From Paenibacillus macquariensis (GTDB taxonomy: Bacteria; Bacillota; Bacilli; Paenibacillales; Paenibacillaceae), in the NCBI RefSeq assembly GCF_900156375.1, contig NZ_FTNK01000017.1, positions 62,001 to 126,000 of the forward strand: a stretch of 64,000 bases of DNA, read 5' to 3'. Under the pieces are notes generated by a model. That model searched no databases. It had not been told where the DNA came from and saw only the letters and a list, made by a program, of their open reading frames with translations. Of the stretch, positions 8,147 through 17,192 are shown piece after piece. Both the position numbers and the translations under genes were made by a program. How positions within the stretch are numbered: position 1 is the stretch's first letter; each line of letters begins with the position of its first letter.

Positions 8147-8159
8147 AACTTTCCCTCCT

Positions 8160-9623
8160 CTAACCCACATCAGGTGGATAACGATAATTCGTTGCCTGTT
8201 CGAAGCCGTATGCTATTTGGATTAACGTAGGTTCACTAAATGCTTTGCCGGAAAATACGACGCCAAAAGGACCCTTAGTCGAATCACCATCGGAGTCAAC
8301 GACTCCTGTTGTTGAATACCCTGCTGGAACCGTAATCAACGGATATCCCAACCGTGCTGCAATAAACATCCCATCCACATCTCCAGGTAACATTAATGCA
8401 TCTAACCCATGTTGTTCTAACACATAATCTATACCCTTTGTAAGTGCTAGCGCATCATATTCTTGCTTCTTCTGACGATACTCTTGCTCAGTCAATGTTG
8501 ATGCTGCTGACCTAATCAGCGTATCCTGCCCATATTTCAAAGCAACCTCGGCATGGTTCTCATTATATTCGATTAATTCCTGCAACGAGTGTACTGGTAC
8601 GGAATCAGATAATTGTGATAAATACTGATCGAGACCTTTTTTAAATTCATAACAGATCACGTCATTGTTCCAATCATTGTGTTCTATGTGAAGACTAACG
8701 GGATCTACAATCGTAGCGCCTGCATTCCTCAATGTCAGTATCGCTGCTTCCATAATAGCCAGTCTTTCTTCATCTAAGTGCTTATAATAATGTCTAGGAA
8801 TACCTATTCTTGCTTGTCGTATATAGTCAGCATCTAAGAATGAGGTATAGTCACCATAAGAACAGCCTTCGCTCGAACGTGTCGCATCATCTTTGTCGTC
8901 AATGCCCGTTAATGCTCCTAAGATAATAGCCGCATCCGTAACGGTCCTAACGATCGGTCCCGGCGTATCTTGGCTCACTGAAATAGGTATTACGCCTGCT
9001 CGGCTAACAAGTCCAACCGTCGGTTTGATACCTACGAGGAAACTTTGACATGCAGGACCCACAATAGATCCAGCTGTTTCCGTACCTATTGCTACCGCTG
9101 CAAAATTTGAAGCTACAGCTGCCGCAGATCCAGAACTAGAACCACTAATGAATATCTCGCCTGGCCCATAGGGGTTTAGCACGAGTCCTCCTCGTGAACT
9201 GTAGCCCGCTGGCATCCTACTCGACATGAAATTCGACCATTCGGACATATTCGCAACCGCACCCGCTAACCGAAGCTTAGACGCTACGAATGAATCCGTT
9301 GCAGCAAAGGAATCGGCTAAAGCCACTGAACCCGCACTCGTATGCATGTTATCGCCTGTGTCCAAATTATCTTTCAATAGCATCGGAATACCATGTAGCT
9401 TCCCACGACTTCCCGTTTCTTGGCGTTCTTTATCTAAATCCCTCGCAATTTGAATCGCATCTGGATTGATTTCTAATATTGAATTAATGTCTGCGTCGTA
9501 CTTATGTATTCTGTCTACGTATATTCGTACTAATTCTTCCGAGCTCATGGCACCTGATTCCATAGCCACTTGCATGCTCATAATATCTGCTTCTACAATC
9601 CATCCTTGGAGATTAATATACAC
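8160..9623 (-). CDS. amidase signature family enzyme
   Basis: Product of 487 residues. The Ser-cisSer-Lys triad is visible: Lys84 (M-L-L-K-D-N), Ser162 in the G-S-S-S-G-S block and Ser186 in G-T-E-T-A-G-S-I. The whole protein resembles GatA-like amidases that hydrolyse amides, and family members are usually about this length. The GTG start has AAAGGAG 8 nt upstream. One oddity: family members usually read A-G-A-V-I-L-G-K-x-N-M-S-E-W, but here A-G-A-V joins A-N-M-S-E-W directly, a four-residue in-frame gap close to the active site. The substrate is unknown. The gene leads an operon with the DIP1984-family gene and is divergent from the T-box leader. Confidence 0.85.
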   Translation of the reverse strand: MYINLQGWIVEADIMSMQVAMESGAMSSEELVRIYVDRIHKYDADINSILEINPDAIQIARDLDKERQETGSRGKLHGIPMLLKDNLDTGDNMHTSAGSVALADSFAATDSFVASKLRLAGAVANMSEWSNFMSSRMPAGYSSRGGLVLNPYGPGEIFISGSSSGSAAAVASNFAAVAIGTETAGSIVGPACQSFLVGIKPTVGLVSRAGVIPISVSQDTPGPIVRTVTDAAIILGALTGIDDKDDATRSSEGCSYGDYTSFLDADYIRQARIGIPRHYYKHLDEERLAIMEAAILTLRNAGATIVDPVSLHIEHNDWNNDVICYEFKKGLDQYLSQLSDSVPVHSLQELIEYNENHAEVALKYGQDTLIRSAASTLTEQEYRQKKQEYDALALTKGIDYVLEQHGLDALMLPGDVDGMFIAARLGYPLITVPAGYSTTGVVDSDGDSTKGPFGVVFSGKAFSEPTLIQIAYGFEQATNYRYPPDVG

Positions 9624-9812
9624 TCAAGTCACTCCTTTGGGTAAATATGGTTTTTAACATTCTTAACTAACTTACCATACTTATTTATTGCAATGACATG
9701 GAAAGATTGATTATAACGATATTAGGCTAACACTTTTTCTGAAATAACCCACATTCCTGACGCTCAATCGGATCTATGCTACTAATATTATATTAAACTG
9801 TGATTAAAGAGC

Positions 9813-9842
9813 TTGACCTCTAAGGTGCTAGCATACTATAAT
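9813..9842 (+). promoter_or_regulatory. sigma-A promoter of the T-box leader
   Basis: TTGACC (9813-9818) and TATAAT (9837-9842) are separated by 18 bp. Transcription would start near 9849, just before the T-box stem I. Confidence 0.7.
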
Positions 9843-9864
9843 TTCGTTTATTATTATGAATATG

Positions 9865-10121
9865 CAATGAGCGACGACAAGAACATTATTAAGCCGGTCT
9901 CCCTGTGAACAGAGAATCAGTGGTTGGTGCAAACTGATACAAAGATTAGGTGAATTTCATTCTTCGAGCTTTTTTTATACTGTATCTTAAATGAAATTAG
10001 TATAGAAACGGATTAAACCGTTATTTTAACCAAGTGGGAAACACGTATTGTTTCCAATTAGGGTGGTACCGCGTGAATAGCCACGTCCCTATCGTTAAAG
10101 ATAGAGATGTGGCTTTTTTTG
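9865..10121 (+). ncRNA. T-box riboswitch leader, probable phenylalanine specifier
   Basis: All main T-box parts are present. There is an AGAG-type bulge and a GGTTGGTG loop near 9911-9929. The specifier region GTGAATTTCATTC is followed by CGAGC. The T-box sequence AATTAGGGTGGTACCGCG lies at 10056-10073, and a terminator (GCCACGTC...GATGTGGC plus T7) ends at 10120. Placing the codon one base after GAA, as in other leaders I remember, gives TTC (9956-9958), a phenylalanine codon, followed by A. The tRNA-end contact reads TGGT, which fits a discriminator A as in tRNA-Phe. Uncharged tRNA would bind and allow readthrough into the transporter gene. Confidence 0.9.
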
Positions 10122-10171
10122 TCTTTTACATTATATAGAAGACATAATAAATATAGATTGGATTGATTTGT

Positions 10172-11533
10172 GTGCAGACATCAGAGCAATGGTCATCGAA
10201 AATCGGTTTTATTTTATCAGCAGCAGGTTCAGCAATAGGGGTAGGCGCAATATGGAAGCTTCCTTACGTAACGGGTATCAGTGGGGGCGGTGCATTCTTT
10301 CTTCTATTTATCATGTTCTCTTTATTTATGGGTTTCCCCTTGTTATTAGCAGAGTTCATTATTGGTAGAAGCACGCAAAAAGAAGCCATTAGCGCTTATC
10401 GTAGTCTAGCTCCTAATACGCATTGGCATTGGATCGGTAAGTTAGGGGTATTCACCTGTTTCCTATTATTATCTTTCTATAGTGTCATTGGTGGTTGGAT
10501 CGTTATCTATTTCGTAAAAGGATTGTTCGGACGAATCATTAGTGAGGGCGCAGATTATGGATCTGTCTTTAACCTGACGATAGGCAATCCTATCTTGGTT
10601 ATTGGAGCTCAATTCGTATTTCTGGCTGTTACCGTATTAGTGGTGGCTAAAGGGATTCAGAATGGCATTGAAAAAGTCAGTAAAATCTTAATGCCCACGT
10701 TATTCGTCCTATTCATCGTTCTAATCATTCGCTCACTGACACTCGATAACGCGATGGAAGGTGTGAAATTCTTTCTAGCACCTGATTTCTCGCGTATCAC
10801 ATCTCAGAATATTCTGTATGCGATGGGTCAAGCTTTCTTCGCCCTAAGTGTCGGAGTATCCGTGATGGTTACCTATAGTTCATATCTTTCCAAAAAAGAA
10901 AGCTTAATTCAACCGGCCATTTCAATCGTTGCCATGAATTTATTGATCGCATTATTGGCAGGATTAGCAATCTTCCCAGCTGTATTCTCACTAGGTCTAG
11001 AACCCGCTGAAGGACCTGGGTTGTTGTTCGTTGTATTGCCTGCTGTGTTTGATCAGATTATATTTGGAGAAGTGTTCTTATTCGGTTTCTTAGCATTATT
11101 CCTCTTTGCCACATTAACTTCGGCTTTCTCGATGTTAGAAATCATTGTAGCCTCAACCGTTAAAGGACAAGAGGGAAAGAGAAAGAAACATGCATATATT
11201 GTTGGTATTCTAATCTTTGCGGTGGGAATTCCCTCTGCATTATCCTATAGTGTCTTTAGTGACATTCTAATCTTCTCGAAGAATCTATTTGATTCAGCCG
11301 ATTATTTAGTTAGTAATATACTAATGCCACTCGGCGTGTTGTTAATCTCTATCTTCGTACCCCTTAAGATTAAGAAAAGCACTTTGCGAGAGGAGCTATT
11401 ACAGCATTCTCGGTTAGGGGCTACTGCGTTTAATATATGGTTTTTCATTATGAGGTTCGTGATTCCGTTAGTTATTATTATTGTGTTTCTTGATATTACG
11501 GGGATATTGGATAGGATTATTGCGGTTTTTTAG
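10172..11533 (+). CDS. NSS-family sodium-dependent amino acid transporter
   Basis: Product of about 453 residues with 11-12 membrane helices. The N-terminus S-E-Q-W-S-S-K-I-G-F-I-L-S-A-A-G-S-A-I-G-V-G-A-I-W-K-L-P-Y is the classic first helix of neurotransmitter:sodium symporters, with its unwound sodium and substrate site. It should take up an amino acid with sodium. The T-box in front suggests the substrate is the amino acid that charges the sensed tRNA, probably phenylalanine; that is an inference from control, not from binding-site residues. GTG at 10172 gives the usual length, and TTG at 10163 is the alternative. Neither has a strong ribosome site. Tandem terminators follow. Confidence 0.9.
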   Translation: MQTSEQWSSKIGFILSAAGSAIGVGAIWKLPYVTGISGGGAFFLLFIMFSLFMGFPLLLAEFIIGRSTQKEAISAYRSLAPNTHWHWIGKLGVFTCFLLLSFYSVIGGWIVIYFVKGLFGRIISEGADYGSVFNLTIGNPILVIGAQFVFLAVTVLVVAKGIQNGIEKVSKILMPTLFVLFIVLIIRSLTLDNAMEGVKFFLAPDFSRITSQNILYAMGQAFFALSVGVSVMVTYSSYLSKKESLIQPAISIVAMNLLIALLAGLAIFPAVFSLGLEPAEGPGLLFVVLPAVFDQIIFGEVFLFGFLALFLFATLTSAFSMLEIIVASTVKGQEGKRKKHAYIVGILIFAVGIPSALSYSVFSDILIFSKNLFDSADYLVSNILMPLGVLLISIFVPLKIKKSTLREELLQHSRLGATAFNIWFFIMRFVIPLVIIIVFLDITGILDRIIAVF

Positions 11534-11590
11534 GATGGAAGCTGGAACCACTGAGCATTTGAGATTTGAGTGATTATTACGAGGGAAATG

Positions 11591-11640
11591 AAAAGTGCTG
11601 GGAGTTAGCAGAGAATCTGCTTAGCTTCCAGCACTTTTTT
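11591..11640 (+). terminator. terminator after NSS transporter
   Basis: AAAAGTGCTGG...CCAGCACTTTTTT forms a long stem with an inner AGCAGA/TCTGCT stem, followed by T6. Confidence 0.9.
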
Positions 11641-11643
11641 ATG

Positions 11644-11681
11644 AAAAACGGAGAGGCTTAAGTCGCTTTTTCCGTTTTTTT
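11644..11681. terminator. second hairpin in tandem
   Basis: AAAAACGGA...TCCGTTTTTTT forms a second stem-loop directly after the first terminator. It may act as a backup terminator isolating the uptake operon. Confidence 0.6.
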
Positions 11682-11706
11682 GTGAACATAGTATTTCAAA
11701 TCTAAC

Positions 11707-11741
11707 GTTTGTTGACTATAGTATCAAGTTTGTTGTCTAGA
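11707..11741 (+). promoter_or_regulatory. direct repeat, candidate response-regulator operator
   Basis: GTTTGTTGACTATA (11707-11720) and GTTTGTTGTCTAGA (11728-11741) match at 12 of 14 positions and start exactly 21 bp apart. Direct repeats two helical turns apart are typical sites for AraC-type regulators. The site is about 80 bp before the permease operon, and the YesN-type regulator at 17167 is the natural candidate to bind it. TTGACT inside the first repeat may also serve as a -35 box. Confidence 0.5.
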
Positions 11742-11818
11742 TGCATCTAATGCTTCTCTTATACAATGAACTTAACAAGTGTAATTCAAGCGAAAAATAA
11801 CCCGAAGGAGTGACAGAC

Positions 11819-12775
11819 ATGAGCTCTAAAGGCAAACAAAAAGAAAAGCGAAAGCGCTTACTTTTTCGTTGGCACAAGCAGGATACGGAACTAACCATCT
11901 TGGCATTGCCGACGACGATTTGGTACATACTGTTTTGTTTCTTGCCTATGTTCGGGGCCATTATTGCCTTCAAAAATTTCAGAATTAGTGGTGGCTTCTT
12001 GAGTAATGTGTTTAACAGTCCATGGGTAGGCTTCAAAAACTTCGAGTTCTTATTCAAGTCGAATGACGCTTGGATTATTATTCGAAATACCATTGGCTAC
12101 AATATTATTTTTATTGTTCTAGGCATTGTGCTGCCCGTTCTATTCGCTATTATGATCGGTCTACTCCACAGCCGCAGAGCAAGTAAAGTCTATCAGACAA
12201 TGATGTTCCTACCCTACTTCTTATCTTGGGTTGTCGTATCTGCTGTAGGCTGGGCGTTTCTAAGTTTTGATAAAGGGATTGTCAATCAAATGCTCGTCAG
12301 TATGGGCAGCGATCCTATTAACTGGTATATGGCGCCGGAATACTGGCCATACTTTCTGATTTTCTTAAATATCTGGAAAGGATTGGGCTATGGTATGGTC
12401 ATTTATCTGGCAACCATCACAAGCCTTGACAGCACATATTATGAAGCAGCTGTTATTGATGGCGCTTCGATTTGGCAGCAGACGAGATTTATTACATTAC
12501 CAATGCTCAAACTAGTTATCGTCATGATGTTCATTTTGGCAGTTGGACGCATATTCTATACCGATTTTGGCTTGTTCTATCAGGTCACGCGAGATTCCAA
12601 TTCTCTGTTCAACGTGTCTACCACCATCGATGTCATGGTTTTTAAACAACTGAAAAGCGCTACGGTAGGGATGGCATCTGCTGCCGCATTCGTACAGTCC
12701 TTTCTGGGTTGTGCAACGATTCTAACCGCTAACTGGATTGTTCGCAAAATTGATCCTGATAGCGCGATGATGTAA
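11819..12775 (+). CDS. sugar ABC transporter permease, LplB type
   Basis: Product of about 318 residues. A basic N-terminal tail is followed by six membrane helices. The EAA loop of ABC permeases is Y-Y-E-A-A-V-I-D-G-A-S-I-W-Q-Q at about residue 205, where the ATPase docks. The segment A-F-K-N-F-R-I and W-V-G-F-K-N-F-E-F-L-F between helices 1 and 2 is typical of the LplB/YtcP group, which imports oligosaccharides. The ATPase is not encoded here and is usually shared and encoded elsewhere in such systems. ATG at 11819 is chosen because GAAGGAG lies 8 nt upstream. It is the first gene of the uptake operon. Confidence 0.9.
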   Translation: MSSKGKQKEKRKRLLFRWHKQDTELTILALPTTIWYILFCFLPMFGAIIAFKNFRISGGFLSNVFNSPWVGFKNFEFLFKSNDAWIIIRNTIGYNIIFIVLGIVLPVLFAIMIGLLHSRRASKVYQTMMFLPYFLSWVVVSAVGWAFLSFDKGIVNQMLVSMGSDPINWYMAPEYWPYFLIFLNIWKGLGYGMVIYLATITSLDSTYYEAAVIDGASIWQQTRFITLPMLKLVIVMMFILAVGRIFYTDFGLFYQVTRDSNSLFNVSTTIDVMVFKQLKSATVGMASAAAFVQSFLGCATILTANWIVRKIDPDSAMM

Positions 12776-12787
12776 GGAGGTAAGAAT

Positions 12788-13717
12788 ATGACAACGCGTA
12801 CTACTTACGACTCGGGCCTTGAGAAATTTAACCGTACAAACAACGTCGTGAACATCTTTTTCAACCTGATTTTCATCCTCTTGGCGCTGGTCTGTGTCAT
12901 ACCTGTAATTGTTGTTCTATCCATTTCATTTTCCAGTGAGGCTTCCATACGTGAGACAGGATACCATCTATTGCCGATTGCTTACTCAGGAGAGGCTTAC
13001 ATCTATATTGTCAAGCAGGGAACGATGATTCTGCGGGCGTTCGGCGTATCCGCACTCGTTACAGTGGTTGGTACTGTGCTCGGTGTATTCCTAACTACCT
13101 CCATGGGCTATGTAATTTCTCGCCCAACATACAAGCTGAAGGGCTTTCTGACCTGGGTGGTATTCATCCCAATGGTATTCAATGGCGGTTTGGTATCCAG
13201 TTACTTCATTAATTCAAATTTATTAGGACTAAAGGACAGCATCTGGGCACTTATTCTACCGCTGGCTGTCTCGTCGTTCAACGTCATCATTTGTAAAACC
13301 TTCTTCAGAAGTACGATTCCCGATGGACTGATTGAATCTGCTGAAATAGATGGCGCGAGCCAGCTACGAATCTTTTTCTCAATCATTCTACCGATCTCCT
13401 TGCCGGTAATTGCAACAATTGGACTGTTTCTCTGCTTCGCTTACTGGAATGACTGGTTCCAATCGATGCTTTATATCGACAACCAGAACCTATATTCTCT
13501 GCAAGCACTACTTAACAGCTTAATGAGCAATGTAGATGCACTCGCCAAAAATGCCGCAAGTATGGGCGTTAGCTACGCAGTACTCGTCGCAACGATGCCG
13601 AAGGAATCTGCCCGCATGGCTGTAGCCATTCTCATTGTTCTGCCTGTGGCTTTCGCCTACCCTTTCTTCCAGAAGTACTTTATTTCTGGACTAACGGTCG
13701 GCGCTGTCAAAGGATAA
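12788..13717 (+). CDS. sugar ABC transporter permease, LplC type
   Basis: Product of 309 residues with six helices. The permease loop E-S-A-E-I-D-G-A-S-Q-L-R-I-F lies at about residue 180, and the C-terminal signature is Y-P-F-F-Q-K-Y-F-I-S-G-L-T-V-G-A-V-K-G. It is the second half of the heterodimeric membrane channel with the gene before it. AAGGAGG lies 6 nt upstream of the ATG, and the 12-bp gap shows tight operon linkage. The substrate is probably an oligosaccharide, judged from the family only. Confidence 0.9.
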   Translation: MTTRTTYDSGLEKFNRTNNVVNIFFNLIFILLALVCVIPVIVVLSISFSSEASIRETGYHLLPIAYSGEAYIYIVKQGTMILRAFGVSALVTVVGTVLGVFLTTSMGYVISRPTYKLKGFLTWVVFIPMVFNGGLVSSYFINSNLLGLKDSIWALILPLAVSSFNVIICKTFFRSTIPDGLIESAEIDGASQLRIFFSIILPISLPVIATIGLFLCFAYWNDWFQSMLYIDNQNLYSLQALLNSLMSNVDALAKNAASMGVSYAVLVATMPKESARMAVAILIVLPVAFAYPFFQKYFISGLTVGAVKG

Positions 13718-13803
13718 TGACGAAATAAGCCAAGCAAGCTTGGTTTATGATAGATCACTGTATGAATCGTACGATCATGTAATTTCAAAAAGGGGGAAAT
13801 GCA

Positions 13804-15288
13804 ATGAAGAAATCTTGGAAGTTCATCTCTACACTTTGTGCTCTAACACTAATGGTGACTGCCTGTAGCGGATCGAAGACTGCCACTACAACAGATGGAT
13901 CTACGACGACAACAGACACACCAAAGGAGGCCACAACAACCAGTAAGGATATTCCTACTTTGGTCTGGTGGACCATCGGTGGCCAAGTGCCTAATAACTT
14001 CGGCAAAGCTGTTGATGCCATGAATGCATACACGGCTGAGAAGATTGGTGTGAAAATTGACATCAAGGTAGCTAGCTGGGGTGAATGGGACACAAAAATA
14101 AACACCATCGTGAATACTGGCGAACCATTCGACATTATGTTCACGAACAGCGGTAAATACAGCAAGCAAGTGGCTATGGGTGCTCTGGCCGATATCTCTG
14201 ATCTGGTTCAAAGTGAAACCCCTGACTTATACAAAACTATTCCTGAAAAGGTATGGGAAGGCACAAAGATTGACGGCAAGTATTATTCCGTTCCGACCTA
14301 TAAGGATTCAGCACTAACGCAGTATTGGGTATTCGATGATAAATATGTGCAGAAGTACAATATCGATATCAACAGTATCAAAACACTGCAGGATCTTGAT
14401 AAGCCTCTGCACGCTATGAAGGCTGAAGGCAAGAACTTCTACCCAATGCCAATGACGCAAGGTGATGGCTTAAGTGGTTTCTTTAACGAATATGACGATT
14501 TAACACTAGGCTTCCCTCCAGTTGGTGTAAAAGCTGACGATACATCACGTACTGTTGTCTCTGTACTCGAGCAGCCTGATATTCTGAACAATCTAAAACT
14601 CCTTCATGGTTGGTATAAAGAGGGCCTCATTAACCCCGATGCTCCGACTAAAACCGAGAAAGACAAAGGCCAACCATTCTTTTCAGCTCAGGCATTTCCT
14701 GGTGCAGAAGTAAGCTGGCAAATCAATGATGCTGTTCAAAAGTATACTATGTTCCAGCACTTTGGACCTATTTATACAACGAGTACAATCCAAGGCTCCC
14801 TTAACGCCATTTCTGCGAATTCGAAATATAAGAAGGAAGCATTGAAATACCTCGAGTTAGTCAACACAGATCCAAAGCTACGCAATATGCTCGCATTCGG
14901 TGAGTTAGGCGTAGACTACAAGAATGTCGATGGTGAAAAGGTAATCGAGCGTACTTCTGATACTTGGCCGCTGGCTGCCTACACACAAGGTACCTTCTTT
15001 AATCTAGCGGTTACAAAAGGTGCTCCTGAAGATCAATGGGAACAGGTGAAAAAGCTGAATGATGCAGCGACATCATCCACTACACTAGGTTTCGCACTGG
15101 ACATTGCCAGTCTTCAGACCGAAGTGGCGAATTGCCAAGCTGTATGGGATAAATACAAATATGAGGTAATTACAGGCGCATCCGATCCGGAGAAAATGGT
15201 TCCGAAGATTGTAGCCGAATTAAAGTCTGCTGGTATGGACACGATTATGAAGGCCGCTCAAGAGCAAATTAATAATTACTTCAAGTAA
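13804..15288 (+). CDS. extracellular sugar-binding lipoprotein (LplA-like, DUF3502-type)
   Basis: Product of 494 residues. A lipoprotein signal ends at L-M-V-T-A-C (Cys21). A Thr/Ser-rich linker follows, then a two-lobe binding fold. The C-terminal 70 residues have the DUF3502-type pattern: T-L-G-F-A-L-D, then S-D-P-E-K-M-V-P-K, A-E-L-K-S-A-G-M-D, and Q-E-Q-I-N-N-Y-F-K. It should capture sugar outside the membrane for the two permeases upstream. GGGGGAAAT precedes the ATG. A strong terminator follows at 15303. Part of its 3' end is found again as a decayed copy at 19559-19710. Confidence 0.9.
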   Translation: MKKSWKFISTLCALTLMVTACSGSKTATTTDGSTTTTDTPKEATTTSKDIPTLVWWTIGGQVPNNFGKAVDAMNAYTAEKIGVKIDIKVASWGEWDTKINTIVNTGEPFDIMFTNSGKYSKQVAMGALADISDLVQSETPDLYKTIPEKVWEGTKIDGKYYSVPTYKDSALTQYWVFDDKYVQKYNIDINSIKTLQDLDKPLHAMKAEGKNFYPMPMTQGDGLSGFFNEYDDLTLGFPPVGVKADDTSRTVVSVLEQPDILNNLKLLHGWYKEGLINPDAPTKTEKDKGQPFFSAQAFPGAEVSWQINDAVQKYTMFQHFGPIYTTSTIQGSLNAISANSKYKKEALKYLELVNTDPKLRNMLAFGELGVDYKNVDGEKVIERTSDTWPLAAYTQGTFFNLAVTKGAPEDQWEQVKKLNDAATSSTTLGFALDIASLQTEVANCQAVWDKYKYEVITGASDPEKMVPKIVAELKSAGMDTIMKAAQEQINNYFK

Positions 15289-15302
15289 AATTACATTCAT
15301 GC

Positions 15303-15343
15303 GCATCCCTTATGGAGACATTCTATATGGGATGCTTTTTTTT
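15303..15343 (+). terminator. terminator after binding lipoprotein gene
   Basis: GCATCCC/GGGATGC, with a 19-base loop and T8. The kinase gene behind it therefore needs its own promoter or readthrough. Confidence 0.85.
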
Positions 15344-15383
15344 GCTATCTATGAAGCTTTGCATAAATCTGGTAAAGTAGTGT

Positions 15384-15398
15384 GGTAAGCGCTTACTT
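15384..15398 (+). promoter_or_regulatory. candidate cre (CcpA) site
   Basis: GGTAAGCGCTTACTT contains the perfect palindrome GTAAGCGCTTAC, close to the cre consensus (WTGNAANCGNWNNCW). It lies 31 bp before the kinase start, in the probable promoter or leader region, where it would give glucose repression of the sensor pair. Confidence 0.55.
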
Positions 15399-15428
15399 AA
15401 AGGCGAATTACTGTAATTGAGGTGTCGG

Positions 15429-17192
15429 ATGAGCTCTTTTTTACAAATCAAAATTTATCGTCACAAGTTTATTGCCTATGTCGTCTTCGTTATGACTATT
15501 GGACTCACGCTTGGTATTCTGACTTGTGCAATGTTGCTGAATCAATGGGTCGGTGATGCCCGTATTGAGGCTGCTAATGCTTTCACTGGTGTAGAAAATG
15601 AGCTGCAGTATGATGCTGACCGTATTGAGGCTTACATGCAGCGTATATACTCCAATCATAGTCTGATGGATGATACTCGTAGCTTTCTAAGCAGCAGTGT
15701 TGAAGGTTACTTAACCAGTAGACTGCATAATAGCCAATTCTCACAGCCGCTGATCTCTTTTCCAGAAGATATAAAAACCTACCTATACAGCTGGGCGCAA
15801 GGTGAAATTACACAGATTAGTCTACATACCAATCAGTATGGCAATGCTGTACGCTTTACCGATAACGGAATTGAAAGTTTCATGTTCGGTCTTCCAAATA
15901 CAGATGAAGCTTTTAACGATACAATTCTAAAGGGATTCGTATATCGTAAGAAACTATCGGATGGAGCACTGGGATCTCAAGAACTCGGGGAGCTACGATT
16001 CTTGGTTAGCAGTGATCAAATCTTTAAATCTATACAAAATTATCGATTTGGTAAGGCTGCTGCAGTCAGTCCTTCCGGTGACATATACCTTATCGGTAAT
16101 GGACAGGACCAAGACTCGAAGGAACTATTCCGTCTGGCGACGGCTAATGGACGTAGTCATGGTTATATTTCGAAGGGTCTTTTTAAGCCTATATTTTTTG
16201 TAACCTTTCCATCCACCAAGTTCAATTTCAAATTCGTTAGCATCATTGATTTATCTATGCTGATTCGTCAGCATGCCAGGATGCTCCTCACCATCTTTCT
16301 GATCATATTAACGACCATGATTAGCGTACTACTGCTCATTGTATACAATATGCGGGATGACGCCCGCTTCCTGCACCGCATTATTCAATCGATTGGACGC
16401 GTGAAAACAGCCAATTTCACACCTAATCGCCCTGCCCGTTATCGTCGAAATGAATATGGTATGATCGCAAGGGAATTAGACGATATGATTCAGCAGTTAG
16501 ATAAGCATATACGTAACGAATATTTGCTTAAGCTGAAACAGCAAGAAACCGAAATGAAAGCACTTCAGAATCAAATTAATCCTCATTTTCTTTACAATAC
16601 GTTAGAGGTTATCCGCTCCACTGCTCTTGTTAACCAGGACAGAGACACAGCTGATGCAATTGCTACCTTAGGGGCTCTCTATCGTGAAATTGTCAAAAAG
16701 GAGAATATCATTTCGATTGCAAGTGAGCTAGAATTGCTGCAAAAGTACTTAGAGATTATGGAGTTTAAGTATCCGGAGCGTTTTTATTATCAAGTCAATG
16801 TAGAGCCGACGTTACTCTCCATCCCTACCGTGAAATTCTGGATGCAGCCTTTGGCTGAGAATTTTTTCATCCATGGCTTTAATGCTAATCATGAGTTTAA
16901 TCTATATGTAGTTAATGGCTGGGAAGCTGAAGACCACTATGTATTAGAATTCATGGATAATGGGCGTGGTATTCATTCAGAGCGTTTAAAAACAGTTCGA
17001 AGCACACTGTCCAACAATGATGATACTTCATCCAAGAGTATCGGTTTACGAAACGTAAACACGCGACTTCATTTCTTCTACGGAAACAGCTATTCAATGG
17101 AGATTGAGAATAATGAGGAAGCTGGAGTAAAAATTACTGTATGGATTTCAAAAGAGGTGACTGAGAATGTACAAACTGCTGATTATGGATGA
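15429..17192 (+). CDS. YesM-type sensor histidine kinase
   Basis: Product of about 587 residues. A membrane helix near residues 15-37 is followed by an extracellular sensor domain of about 240 residues and a second helix near 285-305. A HAMP-like linker comes next, then the His_kinase motif (L-Q-N-Q-I-N-P-H-F-L-Y-N-T-L) with its phosphorylatable His. The C-terminal ATPase domain has D-N-G-R-G-I and S-I-G-L-R-N-V-N. It is expected to sense sugar or the binding protein and phosphorylate the regulator encoded next. ATG at 15429 follows GAGGTG. It overlaps the regulator gene by 26 bp, so the two are translationally coupled. Confidence 0.9.
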   Translation: MSSFLQIKIYRHKFIAYVVFVMTIGLTLGILTCAMLLNQWVGDARIEAANAFTGVENELQYDADRIEAYMQRIYSNHSLMDDTRSFLSSSVEGYLTSRLHNSQFSQPLISFPEDIKTYLYSWAQGEITQISLHTNQYGNAVRFTDNGIESFMFGLPNTDEAFNDTILKGFVYRKKLSDGALGSQELGELRFLVSSDQIFKSIQNYRFGKAAAVSPSGDIYLIGNGQDQDSKELFRLATANGRSHGYISKGLFKPIFFVTFPSTKFNFKFVSIIDLSMLIRQHARMLLTIFLIILTTMISVLLLIVYNMRDDARFLHRIIQSIGRVKTANFTPNRPARYRRNEYGMIARELDDMIQQLDKHIRNEYLLKLKQQETEMKALQNQINPHFLYNTLEVIRSTALVNQDRDTADAIATLGALYREIVKKENIISIASELELLQKYLEIMEFKYPERFYYQVNVEPTLLSIPTVKFWMQPLAENFFIHGFNANHEFNLYVVNGWEAEDHYVLEFMDNGRGIHSERLKTVRSTLSNNDDTSSKSIGLRNVNTRLHFFYGNSYSMEIENNEEAGVKITVWISKEVTENVQTADYG

